Shown: positions 1 to 6,969, counted from the first letter of the stretch. The stretch: 12,951 nucleotides of DNA from an uncultured Sphingomonadaceae bacterium (GCA_946479505.1 CAMLGC010000069.1:1-12951); one strand, 5' to 3'. The notes: generated from the sequence alone by a model not told the origin. Program-made: numbers and translations.

Positions 1-1494
1 CGGGCGCTCGCCGGGGTCGCGTCCGCAGTCGACGCGGCGATCGCGCGCCTCTCGAACGCCGCCAATGGCGACCTCGACGCACGCGTTCCACCCGAAATCG
101 AGAAAACGCTGCCCGACCTCGCAACCGCGATGGGCGGGCTGTTCCAGCAGCTCGGCGCCAGCCTCGAAAGCGCGCAGCGGCTCGCGATGTACGATCCGGT
201 AACCGGGCTTGCCAACCGAACCTATTTCCGGCGGAGCTGCGAACGCGCGCTGGCGGAGCTCGCACCCGGCACCGTCGCCGCCTTGTTCTTCATCGATCTC
301 GACCGGTTCAAAGCGGTCAACGATACCTTGGGTCATGCGATCGGCGACGCACTGCTCGGCATGGTGGCCAATCGGCTGCGCGCGGTCTCGACATGCGCCG
401 GACGATCGGACGAAATACTGATCGGCCGGCTTGCCGGCGACGAGTTCACGATCTTCGTTCCCGACATCGGCTCGGCTGCCGATGCGGCGCGGATCGGGCG
501 TGCGGTGCTGTTCGCGCTGAGCGAGCCGTTCGAGATCGTGGGGCAAGAGATCGAGATCGGCGCGTCTGCCGGCATCGCGCTGCGCCCGCGCCACGGCAGC
601 AGCTTGACCGAGCTGATGCGCGCCGCCGACGCCGCGATGTACCACGCCAAGGCGCGCGGGCGGGGGCGCGTCGAGCAGTTCAGCGAGGCGCTTGCCGGCC
701 AGATCGCCAGCCGCGCGCAGCTCGAGCGCGATCTTCGAGCCGCCATCGACCGCGATCAATTCACGCTCGTCTATCAGCCGCAGGTGCGCCTTGCCGACAG
801 CGGTATCGTGGCGGCCGAAGCCTTGTTGCGCTGGGATCACCCAACGGCCGGTATGAAGCTGCCCGGCAGCTTCATCGAGCGCGCCGAGGAGACGGGCCTG
901 ATCGTCGAGATCGGACAGTGGGTGATCGACACCGTCGCCCAAACGATCGCGCGCTGGGGGCGAACGGGCGTCGAGCACCGATTGGCGATCAACGTCAGCC
1001 GCCGTCAGCTCGATCACGCGAGCTTCTTCCGCGGGCTGCGTGAGGCGATGCGCGCCGCGGGGGCGCCGGCCCGGCTGCTCGAACTCGAGATCACCGAGAC
1101 GCTCGCGATGCGGTGCAGCGACGATGTGATCGCGGCGATCGCGGAGCTGCGCACCGACGGCGCGGTGATCGCGATCGACGATTTCGGAACGGGCTATTCC
1201 AATCTTGCGCGGTTGAGGACGCTTCCGATCGACCGGATCAAGCTCGATCGCAGCATCGTCGAACATATCGTCGATCGCGCAGAGGCGCGTGCGGTGGCGC
1301 AGGCGGTGATCGGACTGATCCATGGGCTCGGCTGCCAGGCCGTCGCCGAAGAGGTTGAGACCGATGCGCAGGTGAACCTGCTGCGCGTGCTCGGCTGCGA
1401 CGTCGTGCAGGGCTTTGCCATCGCGCCGCCGATGCCGGAAGCCGCGTTCATCGACTGGGCGCGTGCCGAGGCTCGGCTGGTCAGCGCCGGCTGA
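1..1494 (+). CDS. HAMP-GGDEF-EAL cyclic-di-GMP turnover protein, 5'-truncated by window edge
   Basis: The reading frame is open from base 1, so the ATG at 130 is internal and the true start lies upstream. Bases 1-130 encode an end-of-HAMP-like stretch (NGDLDARVP, then a helical linker), which suggests a membrane-anchored sensor whose transmembrane part is outside the window. Counting from the Met at 130, a GGDEF domain spans about 20-183, with DLDRFK at 56-61 and the signature AGDEF at 102-106. The A for the first G is a tolerated variant. The product-inhibition RxxD is not at its usual place (S93 and I96 there). An EAL domain spans about 200-445 with EALLRW (230-235), N288, LEITE (319-323), DDFGTGYS (350-357), K371, E408/E410 and Q427. 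All the usual phosphodiesterase residues are therefore present. Phosphodiesterase activity is likely and cyclase activity is possible. The last 14 bp overlap the convergent dapE. Confidence 0.93.
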   Translation, partial: RALAGVASAVDAAIARLSNAANGDLDARVPPEIEKTLPDLATAMGGLFQQLGASLESAQRLAMYDPVTGLANRTYFRRSCERALAELAPGTVAALFFIDLDRFKAVNDTLGHAIGDALLGMVANRLRAVSTCAGRSDEILIGRLAGDEFTIFVPDIGSAADAARIGRAVLFALSEPFEIVGQEIEIGASAGIALRPRHGSSLTELMRAADAAMYHAKARGRGRVEQFSEALAGQIASRAQLERDLRAAIDRDQFTLVYQPQVRLADSGIVAAEALLRWDHPTAGMKLPGSFIERAEETGLIVEIGQWVIDTVAQTIARWGRTGVEHRLAINVSRRQLDHASFFRGLREAMRAAGAPARLLELEITETLAMRCSDDVIAAIAELRTDGAVIAIDDFGTGYSNLARLRTLPIDRIKLDRSIVEHIVDRAEARAVAQAVIGLIHGLGCQAVAEEVETDAQVNLLRVLGCDVVQGFAIAPPMPEAAFIDWARAEARLVSAG

Positions 1495-2623
1495 GAAGCC
1501 GCGTCGCGATGTCGGCGTAGATCGTCGTGAGAAGGCGCAGATCGGCGACGGCGACCGCCTCGTCGAGCTTGTGCATCGTCGCGTTGACGAGGCCGAACTC
1601 CGCGGTGCGGCAGAGCTTCGATAGAAAGCGCGCATCCGAGGTGCCGCCCGAGGTCGACAGCTCGGGACGAGCGCCGGTCGCGGCTTCGATCGCATCGCCG
1701 ATCGCGTCGGAAAGCGCGCCGGGTTCGGTCAGGAACGCCTCGCCAGAGATGAGCGGCGTCACTTTGGCGCCGGGCGCATGGGCGCAAGCGATCGCCTCGA
1801 TCCGGGCAGCAAGATCGGCGCCGCGATGGAGATCGTTGAAGCGGATGCTGAGCCGGGCCTGCGCGCGGCCGGGGATGACGTTGTGCGCGGGGTTGCCGAC
1901 CTCGATATCGGTCACTTCGATGTTCGAGGGCTGGAACCAGTCGGTGCCGGCGTCGAGCGTGATCTCCTCGATCTCGGCGAGGATCGCGATCAGCGGGGAA
2001 ATCGGATTGTCGGCGAGGTGCGGATAGGCGACGTGGCCCTGCTGGCCGGGCACATCGATCCAGATGTTGACCGAGCCGCGGCGGCCGATTTTGATCGTGT
2101 CGCCGAGACGGGCAACCGAGGTCGGCTCGCCGACGAGGCAGAAATCGGGGCGGATATTTCTCGCGTTCATCCGCTCGATCAACGCGCGGGTGCCGTGGAG
2201 CGCGGGGCCTTCCTCGTCGCCGGTGATGATGAAGCTGATCGTCCCTGCGTCGGCAGGGATGCGCGCGGCGGCCGCGGCGAAGGCGGCGATCGCGCCTTTC
2301 ATGTCGACCGCGCCGCGGCCGTAGAGTAGCCCACTGCGCTCCTCGCCCGCAAACGGATCCGCCGACCAGCCGACGCCGGGCGGAACGACGTCGAGATGTC
2401 CCGCGAAGGCGAGGTGGCCGCCGCCGTGCCCACGCGTCGCAAGCATGTTCTCGACCGGGCCATCGAGTGCCTCGCCGGACATGAAACGGTCGACCGCGAA
2501 ACCCAGCGGTACGAGCGCCGCCTCGAGCACGTCGAACACGCGTCCGCGGGCCGGCGTCACGCTGTCGCAGGCGATGAGCGCCTTGGTGAGCGCAACCGGA
2601 TCGGGCATGGCGGAGACAGACAT
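1481..2623 (-). CDS. dapE: Succinyl-diaminopimelate desuccinylase
   Basis: DapE hydrolyses N-succinyl-LL-2,6-diaminopimelate to LL-diaminopimelate and succinate in the cytoplasmic lysine/peptidoglycan precursor pathway. It is a dinuclear zinc M20-family enzyme. The 380-aa product is close to the E. coli length (375 aa). Metal and catalytic residues are in the expected order: H76 and D78 in GHLDVVPPG, D108 in GRGAVDMKG, E137-E138 in TGDEEG, E166 in VGEPTS and H351 in NATMHKLDE. The ATG at 2623 is preferred because GGAG lies 7 nt upstream. A second Met at codon 6 is possible but has no better signal. The stop lies inside the 3' end of the convergent GGDEF-EAL gene. In many alphaproteobacteria dapE sits near engB, and here a GST gene lies between them. 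An ArgE-type deacetylase is the main alternative; the FGxVNATxH motif favours DapE. Confidence 0.95.
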   Translation of the reverse strand: MSVSAMPDPVALTKALIACDSVTPARGRVFDVLEAALVPLGFAVDRFMSGEALDGPVENMLATRGHGGGHLAFAGHLDVVPPGVGWSADPFAGEERSGLLYGRGAVDMKGAIAAFAAAAARIPADAGTISFIITGDEEGPALHGTRALIERMNARNIRPDFCLVGEPTSVARLGDTIKIGRRGSVNIWIDVPGQQGHVAYPHLADNPISPLIAILAEIEEITLDAGTDWFQPSNIEVTDIEVGNPAHNVIPGRAQARLSIRFNDLHRGADLAARIEAIACAHAPGAKVTPLISGEAFLTEPGALSDAIGDAIEAATGARPELSTSGGTSDARFLSKLCRTAEFGLVNATMHKLDEAVAVADLRLLTTIYADIATRLLSRR

Positions 2624-2712
2624 CGGAAGGCTCCATTGCCCAAGCGCGCCGTGGAGACAATCCCGCAGACGTGGTCTCGGCATTCTCGTTCCTGCCGACG
2701 CAGGACAGGTCT

Positions 2713-3378
2713 CTACCCCGCGGGGGGCTGCTCGAACTGCTCGATCACCCATTCCTCCTCCTGCGCGGCGGCGATCCAGTCCTGCATGAAGGGATGTGCG
2801 AGCACCGCGTGCATGTAGGCAGGCGCGAAGCGCGGGACGGGAAGCTGGTAGGTGACGATGCGCGTCACGACGGGGGCGAACATGATGTCGGCCGCGCCGA
2901 AATCGCCGAACAGGAAATCGCCGCCCGAGCCGTAGCGGGCGCGCGCCTCGGCCCAGATCTGCATGATGCGCTGGAGATCGGCGATGACGTCGTCGTCGGG
3001 GTGCTTGCCCTCGAAGACCTGGCGGATGTTCATCGGGTGCTTGCGGCGCAGCGCGGGAAAGCTCGAGTGCATTTCGGCGGCCATCGATCGCGCCATCGCG
3101 CGGGCGCCGTCGTCGGCGGGCCAGAAAATTTCGCGGCCGGTTTTTTCGGCGAGGAACTCGATGATCGCGAGGCTGTCCCACACCACGATGTCGCCGTCCC
3201 AAAGGAGCGGCACCTTGCCCGAGGATGGGCCGAACTCGGCGCCCTCGCGGCGCTTCTCCCAATCCTCGTCGTAGAGCGGAACGACGACCTCCTCGAAGGG
3301 CAGGCCGGACTGCTTGCACGCGAGCCAGCCGCGCAGCGACCAGGAGGAATAGGCCTTGTTGCCGATGATGAGTTTCAT
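2713..3378 (-). CDS. Glutathione S-transferase family protein
   Basis: The 221-aa protein has an N-terminal thioredoxin-like GST domain (about 1-80) and an all-helical C-terminal domain. Visible GST features are a YSSWS motif at 10-14, whose serines are candidates for the glutathione-activating residue, the cis-proline at V56-P57 in GKVPLL, and D68-S69, the acidic-Ser pair that binds the gamma-glutamyl group. N-terminal sequences of the type IGNKAYSSWSLR are typical of a common proteobacterial GST subgroup of unknown substrate, so no specific reaction is assigned. The ATG at 3378 is the natural start, since the thioredoxin fold begins at residue 2. No clear Shine-Dalgarno precedes it, so translation may be weak or leaderless. 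It lies 89 bp upstream of dapE on the same strand, which allows but does not prove co-transcription. Confidence 0.9.
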   Translation of the reverse strand: MKLIIGNKAYSSWSLRGWLACKQSGLPFEEVVVPLYDEDWEKRREGAEFGPSSGKVPLLWDGDIVVWDSLAIIEFLAEKTGREIFWPADDGARAMARSMAAEMHSSFPALRRKHPMNIRQVFEGKHPDDDVIADLQRIMQIWAEARARYGSGGDFLFGDFGAADIMFAPVVTRIVTYQLPVPRFAPAYMHAVLAHPFMQDWIAAAQEEEWVIEQFEQPPAG

Positions 3379-3413
3379 GGGGGCGGGTTAGTGATGTGAT
3401 GCGGGCCTGTAAA

Positions 3414-3438
3414 TTCCCCTCCCGTTTACGAAAACGGG
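3414..3438. repeat. Degenerate palindromic repeat with short hairpin
   Basis: The left part (CCCCTCCCG) is the same as the left arm of the palindrome at 3778-3799, followed by GTTTAC-like loop sequence. A 7-bp perfect stem can form between 3421-3427 (CCCGTTT) and 3432-3438 (AAACGGG) with a 4-nt loop. It looks like a decayed copy of the same GC-rich family. There is no T-run, so a terminator role is not supported. Confidence 0.5.
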
Positions 3439-3695
3439 GCGGCGCGGCGCGCTGCCGGCACAGGCGCGACGCCGAACCCGCGCGGAAATTGACTAACTTG
3501 ACCGTCCGGCGGGGTGCTGCGTCCACGAAAATGGCGGATATTCGCCGCTGCCGGTCGAGGCTTTAGGCGCTTGAGTAAACTTTGCGGCCTGGAGTCACCA
3601 TGGCGCAGGCTTGGATCGACGGTGTCAAAGAGCGCGTGCACCATGACACAAAAACGGGGTTGTAGGACAGCACGGACGACGAGCGATTTCGACCC

Positions 3696-3737
3696 ACGAA
3701 GGCGCGAAGGAGAGTTTTACACGCGGAGGCGCGGAGA
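3696..3737. repeat. Imperfect direct repeat of a purine-rich unit
   Basis: Two related units, ACGAAGGCGCGAAGGAG (3696-3712) and ACGCGGAGGCGCGGAGA (3721-3737), stand about 25 bp apart and are joined by an AT-richer AGTTTTAC spacer. Each unit itself repeats a GAAGG/GGAGG core. From general familiarity, similar AC-GCGGAG-GCGCGGAG strings recur in intergenic DNA of many proteobacteria. Their function is unknown. Confidence 0.45.
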
Positions 3738-3777
3738 ACGCCGAGGGCGTGTCGAGAAGGAACAGGCCCTCCCCCGG

Positions 3778-3799
3778 CCCCTCCCGCAAACGGGAGGGG
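3778..3799. repeat. Perfect GC-rich palindrome just downstream of engB
   Basis: The 9-nt arm CCCCTCCCG (3778-3786) and its exact reverse complement (3791-3799) flank the 4-nt loop CAAA. It starts 4 bp after the engB stop on the minus strand. A hairpin here could stabilise the 3' end of the operon mRNA or help termination, but no uridine tract follows on the minus strand. The preceding GGCCCTCCCCCGG on the plus strand looks like part of a second arm, so this may be one unit of a dispersed repeat family. Confidence 0.65.
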
Positions 3800-3803
3800 A
3801 GAC

Positions 3804-4574
3804 TCAGCCGATCGCGTCGAGCACTGCGGCGCGCAGCTCCGGAATGCCGAGCCCGGTTTCGCTCGATGTCGCGATGATGTCGGGGTGCGCGGCGGGGCGC
3901 TTGCGCACCTCCTCGGCGGTCGCCTCTGCCACCTTGTCGAGCTCGGTTGGCTTGATCTTGTCGGCCTTGGTGAGGACGAGACGGTAGCTGACGGCGGCCT
4001 CGTCGAGCATCTTCATCACGTCGCGGTCGACGTCCTTGAGGCCGTGGCGCGAATCGATGAGGACGAGCGTGCGCTTGAGCACCGCGCGGCCGCGCAGGAA
4101 ATCGTTGATCAGGAAACGCCACTTCTTGACGATATCCTTGGGCGCCTTGGCGAAGCCGTAGCCGGGCATGTCGACCAGCCGGAAGGCGAGGGGCGTGCCG
4201 ACGTCGAAGAAGTTCAATTCCTGCGTGCGTCCCGGCGTCACCGAGGTGCGCGCGAGCGCCTTGCGGCCCGTGAGCGCATTGAGGAGCGACGACTTGCCGA
4301 CATTGGAGCGGCCGGCGAAGGCGACCTCGGGGGCGTCCGCATCGGGAAGGAACTGGAGCGCGGGCGCGGATTTGAGGAAGGCGATCGGCCCGGCAAAGGT
4401 CTTGCGGGCCTGTTCGAGGGCATCGTCGGAAAATTCCTCCCCGGTACGGGGAGGGGGACCAGCCGAAGGCTGGTGAAGGGGCCCCGCTGCAACCGAATCG
4501 TTCGTGGCGGGGCCCCCTCCACCAAGACGCTTCGCGCCTTGGTCCCCCTCCCCGTTCCGGGGAGGAGTGCTCAT
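3804..4574 (-). CDS. engB: Ribosome biogenesis GTPase YsxC/EngB with repeat-derived N-terminal insertion
   Basis: EngB is an essential TRAFAC-class GTPase acting in late assembly of the large ribosomal subunit. All G motifs are present in the 256-aa product: G1 GRSNVGKSS (88-96), G2 TPGRTQ (113-118), G3 DMPGYG (135-140), G4 TKAD (202-205) and G5 around SSETG (237-241). The ATG at 4574 overlaps the yidC stop as ATGA. No other ATG, GTG or TTG in this frame lies between it and the conserved SDDALEQARKTFAG segment, so the start is firm. Residues 3-47, rich in Gly, Pro and Ser, come from a 132-bp palindromic element (4435-4566). Removing it would leave ATG-AGC-ACA-TTT-TCC-GAC and a 212-aa protein, close to the family norm of about 210. 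The insertion keeps the frame and the GTPase core looks intact, so the protein is probably functional. It is the last gene of the rpmH operon. Confidence 0.95.
   Translation of the reverse strand: MSTPPRNGEGDQGAKRLGGGGPATNDSVAAGPLHQPSAGPPPRTGEEFSDDALEQARKTFAGPIAFLKSAPALQFLPDADAPEVAFAGRSNVGKSSLLNALTGRKALARTSVTPGRTQELNFFDVGTPLAFRLVDMPGYGFAKAPKDIVKKWRFLINDFLRGRAVLKRTLVLIDSRHGLKDVDRDVMKMLDEAAVSYRLVLTKADKIKPTELDKVAEATAEEVRKRPAAHPDIIATSSETGLGIPELRAAVLDAIG
4435..4566. repeat. 132-bp palindromic repeat element inserted in frame in engB
   Basis: Terminal inverted repeats of 27 bp (4435-4461 and 4540-4566) match at 26 positions. Each end is itself a hairpin: CCTCCCCG and CGGGGAGG around a 3-nt loop. 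Inside are a 7-bp hairpin (ACCAGCC/GGCTGGT, 4458-4474), a central 10-bp pair (GGGGCCCCGC at 4478-4487 and GCGGGGCCCC at 4507-4516) and a small accaag/cttggt stem (4520-4542). The length is 44 codons exactly. The coding (minus) strand has no TAA, TAG or TGA in any frame. No clear target-site duplication is visible at the edges. It encodes no transposase, so it would depend on a factor elsewhere, in the manner of REP/MITE-type elements. Confidence 0.85.
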
Positions 4575-6274
4575 TTCACCACCGCTTGTTTGAGAGCGGG
4601 ATGCTTCGAATAGAGCCATTGCTGCTGCGCGATGGTGAGCAGGTTGGAGGTGATCCAGTACACCTGGAGCCCCACCGCAAAGGGCGCCATCACGAACATC
4701 AGCACCCAGGGGAGCAGCGCGAAGACCTGCTTCTGCGCGGCATCCATCGGCGCCGGGTTGAGCCTGAACTGGAAGAACATCGAGATGCCGAGCAGGATCG
4801 GCACCACCCCGATCGCGATGACGTGCGGCGGGGTGAAATCGAGCAGGCCGAACAGGTTGAGCGGCGTCAGCGGATCCGGCGCCGACAAATCCTTGATCCA
4901 CAGCACGAACGGCTGGTGGCGCATCTCGATCGTCAGCATCAGCACCTTGTAGAGCGCGTACATGATCGGCACCTGGAGCAAGGTCGGCAGGCAGCCCGCG
5001 ACCGGATTGACCTTCTCGGTCTTATAGAGCTGCATGATCTCCTGCTGCTGGCGCGGCTTGTCGTCCTTATGCCGCTCCTGGATCGCCTTCATCTTGGGCT
5101 GGAGCGCGCGCATCGACGCCATCGAGGCGAACTGTTTCTGCGCGATCGGGAACAGAAGCCCGCGGATCGTGATCGTGAGCAGGATGATCGCCAGGCCGAA
5201 ATTGCCCACCATCCGGAACAGCCAGTCGAGATAGTAGAAGATCGGCTTTTCGACGATGCGGAACCAGCCCCAATCGATCGCGTAATCGAGCATCGTGACG
5301 CCGCCCTGATCGGTGTAGCGGTCGAGCAGGCGGACCTCCTTGGCGCCCGCGAAGAAGCGCGAGGTCTGGGTGATCGCCTGGCCGGGGGCGAGCGTCTTGG
5401 GCTGGAGCGTCGCGTCGGCCTGATAGGCCTGGTTGGCGCCCGCGCGGAACTGGCCCGCGAACGACTGGTCCTGATCGGGGATCAGCGCGGTGAGCCAGTA
5501 TTTGTCCGAAAAGCCGAGCCAGCCGCCGGTCGAATCAAAGCGCTTGGCGCCCTCGTCGATGTCGTCGAAATTGACGTCGTAATCGGCGCTGCCGTCATGC
5601 ACCGACATCGGACCGGTATGGATCGTCCAACTATCGGGATCGGTCGAGACGCCCTTCCTGTTGACGAGCGCGTAGGTCGCGACGGGCACCGCGGCCGCGC
5701 CGCCATTGGCGACGCTCTGCTGAATCGTGAACATGAAATCGTCGTCGACCGAGATCTTGATCTGGAAGCGCTGGCCCTGGGTGTTGGTGGCGCTCAGCGT
5801 CACCGGCGTGGTCGGCGTCAGCTTGTCGCCGCTCGCCTGCCAGAGCGTGTCCGGCCCCGGCGGGTTGAGCCCCTGCGCCTGCCAGCCGAAGCTCGCGAAA
5901 TACGCGTGCGCGCTGCCCGACGGCGAGAGGAGGCGGATCGGCGCTGAATCCTTGGCGACGGTCTCGTTGTAGTTCTTGAGGACGAGATCATCGATCCGCG
6001 GGCCCTTCAAATTGATCGAGCCCGAGAGCGCGGGCGTTTCGATCGGAATGCGCGGCGTTTCGGCGAGCACCGCCGTGCGGTCGCGCACCGCGGCGGGCGC
6101 ATCGGCGGCGGGATCGGCAGACGGCTGCGGGATCGCCTTGGTCTCGCCCCCCTCGATTCTGGTCGCGGGCGGGTTCGCGGTCGGCACGACATAGTTCTGG
6201 ACCAGCGGCCAGCTCAAGAAAACGAGCACCGCGATGATCGCGAAGACGATGAGATTGCGATTGTCTTGGCTCAC
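4571..6274 (-). CDS. yidC: Membrane protein insertase YidC
   Basis: YidC inserts and folds inner-membrane proteins, alone or with SecYEG. The 567-aa product has the Gram-negative layout. An N-terminal transmembrane helix (about 8-28) is followed by a Pro/Ala-rich linker (31-62) and a large periplasmic beta domain (about 70-335). The conserved five-helix insertase core (about 345-555) comes last. The core arginine expected in the hydrophilic groove is R371 in TITIRGLLFP. The KVNPVAGCLPTLLQVPIMYALY signature is at 421-442 and the charged cytoplasmic helical hairpin is around 384-418. The C-terminus (KHPALKQAVVK) is basic, as expected for ribosome contact. The start is GTG at 6274, chosen because GAGGA lies 9 nt upstream and the transmembrane helix follows directly. 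The gene starts 21 bp after yidD and its stop overlaps the engB start. Confidence 0.97.
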   Translation of the reverse strand: MSQDNRNLIVFAIIAVLVFLSWPLVQNYVVPTANPPATRIEGGETKAIPQPSADPAADAPAAVRDRTAVLAETPRIPIETPALSGSINLKGPRIDDLVLKNYNETVAKDSAPIRLLSPSGSAHAYFASFGWQAQGLNPPGPDTLWQASGDKLTPTTPVTLSATNTQGQRFQIKISVDDDFMFTIQQSVANGGAAAVPVATYALVNRKGVSTDPDSWTIHTGPMSVHDGSADYDVNFDDIDEGAKRFDSTGGWLGFSDKYWLTALIPDQDQSFAGQFRAGANQAYQADATLQPKTLAPGQAITQTSRFFAGAKEVRLLDRYTDQGGVTMLDYAIDWGWFRIVEKPIFYYLDWLFRMVGNFGLAIILLTITIRGLLFPIAQKQFASMASMRALQPKMKAIQERHKDDKPRQQQEIMQLYKTEKVNPVAGCLPTLLQVPIMYALYKVLMLTIEMRHQPFVLWIKDLSAPDPLTPLNLFGLLDFTPPHVIAIGVVPILLGISMFFQFRLNPAPMDAAQKQVFALLPWVLMFVMAPFAVGLQVYWITSNLLTIAQQQWLYSKHPALKQAVVK

Positions 6275-6295
6275 CAGGCGTGATCCTCGTTCGTG

Positions 6296-6508
6296 TCAGG
6301 GCACCGGATCAGGCCCGAACCCACCCCAGGGATGGCAGCGCGCGATGCGTCTCGCGGCAAGCCAGCCCCCCTTGAGCGCCCCATAGCGGCGGAGCGCCTC
6401 GATTGCATAGGCCGAACAGCTCGGCTGGTATCGGCACGACGGCGGCAACACGGCCGACGGCCCGACCTGCCAGGCGCGACAGAAGAGAATGAGGAGCCGC
6501 GCGATCAC
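6296..6508 (-). CDS. yidD: Membrane protein insertion efficiency factor YidD
   Basis: This is a 70-aa member of the YidD family, a small inner-membrane-associated protein that assists YidC-dependent insertion. The family core is plain: [12 protein letters not shown] (24-35) with C25 and C31, then [20 protein letters not shown] (44-63) with C58, and the GPDPVP end. The N-terminal helix ([15 protein letters not shown]) is amphipathic and hydrophobic. The start is GTG at 6508, which shares the four bases GTGA with the rnpA stop, so translational coupling to rnpA is likely. It sits in its canonical place between rnpA and yidC. Confidence 0.95.
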   Translation of the reverse strand: MIARLLILFCRAWQVGPSAVLPPSCRYQPSCSAYAIEALRRYGALKGGWLAARRIARCHPWGGFGPDPVP

Positions 6509-6969
6509 CGCGCCACCTTCGCCAGCGCCTTGACGAGTTCGGCCCGGAGCTGCGCGAAATCGCGCTCCACGCCGCCCATGCGGCCGATCAGGATGTGATC
6601 GGCGCCTGCGATACCGTGTTCCGGCAGCACCTCGCGTGCGAGCGCCCGAAAGCGGCGCTTCATGCGGTTGCGGATGACAGCGTTGCCGATCTTCTTGGTG
6701 ACGGTGATGCCGATCCGCATCGCGGGATCGCCGTCTTCACGCGGGCGGGCGAGCAGCACGAACCCCGGCATCGGCGCACGCCTGCCTGCATTCGCCGCGA
6801 GGAAATCGCGGCGAATGCGGATCGTGCTTAGGCCGACAGCTTCTTGCGGCCGCGGGCGCGGCGCGCGCGGATCACGCTGCGGCCGCCCGGCGTCGCCATC
6901 CGCGCGCGGAAGCCGTGCCGGCGAGCACGCACCAGATTGCTCGGCTGAAAGGTCCGCTTCATCGATCAT
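6505..6969 (-). CDS. rnpA: Ribonuclease P protein component; start unusual, overlaps rpmH
   Basis: RnpA binds the RNase P RNA and helps tRNA 5'-end maturation. The conserved part runs from [16 protein letters not shown] through [22 protein letters not shown] and the signature RNRMKRRFR (100-108) to the end. Counted from CTA-AGC-ACG this core is about 108 aa, a normal size. The frame contains no ATG, GTG, TTG or CTG between the ATG at 6969 and an ATG 20 codons into the conserved core. The choice is therefore the ATG at 6969 (154 aa, with a 46-residue Ala/Pro/Arg-rich extension and rpmH nested inside out of frame) or a non-standard start such as the ATC or ATT codons near 6822-6815. AGGGA abuts the 6969 ATG, poor spacing for it but good for rpmH. 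The end is certain; the start is not. The stop overlaps the yidD GTG. Confidence 0.8.
   Translation of the reverse strand: MIDEADLSAEQSGACSPARLPRADGDAGRPQRDPRAPRPRPQEAVGLSTIRIRRDFLAANAGRRAPMPGFVLLARPREDGDPAMRIGITVTKKIGNAVIRNRMKRRFRALAREVLPEHGIAGADHILIGRMGGVERDFAQLRAELVKALAKVAR
6828..6962 (-). CDS. rpmH: 50S ribosomal protein L34
   Basis: The 44-aa basic protein begins [20 protein letters not shown] and ends RKKLSA. It carries the L34 signature (KRTFQPSNL, RxHGFRxRMxTxxGRxV). Its length is exactly that of typical alphaproteobacterial L34. The ATG at 6962 has AGGGA 7 nt upstream. It is the first gene of the operon and lies wholly inside the longest reasonable rnpA frame (offset by one). The TAA at 6830-6828 falls two bases before the first plausible codons of the conserved RnpA core. 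Confidence 0.96.
   Translation of the reverse strand: MKRTFQPSNLVRARRHGFRARMATPGGRSVIRARRARGRKKLSA

Larger units (their letters stand above)
3379..3803. other. 425-bp intergenic stretch with repeats and hairpins, no convincing gene
   Basis: Short open frames on both strands (for example 3426-3644 minus) have no recognisable domain, no good ribosome binding site and Arg/Pro/Ala-rich shadow composition. The stretch holds a half-palindrome (3414-3438), a pair of purine-rich imperfect repeats (3696-3737) and a perfect GC-rich palindrome next to the engB stop (3778-3799). The GST promoter must lie here or further upstream, but no convincing -35/-10 pair was found. Confidence 0.6.

Noticed and set aside
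3426..3644. Possible small gene in the gap upstream of the GST gene
   Set aside because: It overlaps a palindrome, has no Shine-Dalgarno and no family resemblance, and its composition is like other shadow frames.
4575..4901. Upstream extension of the engB frame beyond the ATG at 4574
   Set aside because: It runs in a shifted frame through the end of yidC. The ATGA overlap gives a natural start.
4586..5947. Long plus-strand open frame opposite yidC (453 codons)
   Set aside because: Arg/Glu/His-rich composition with no domain, no ribosome binding site and full overlap with the certain yidC gene. It is a GC-driven antisense frame.
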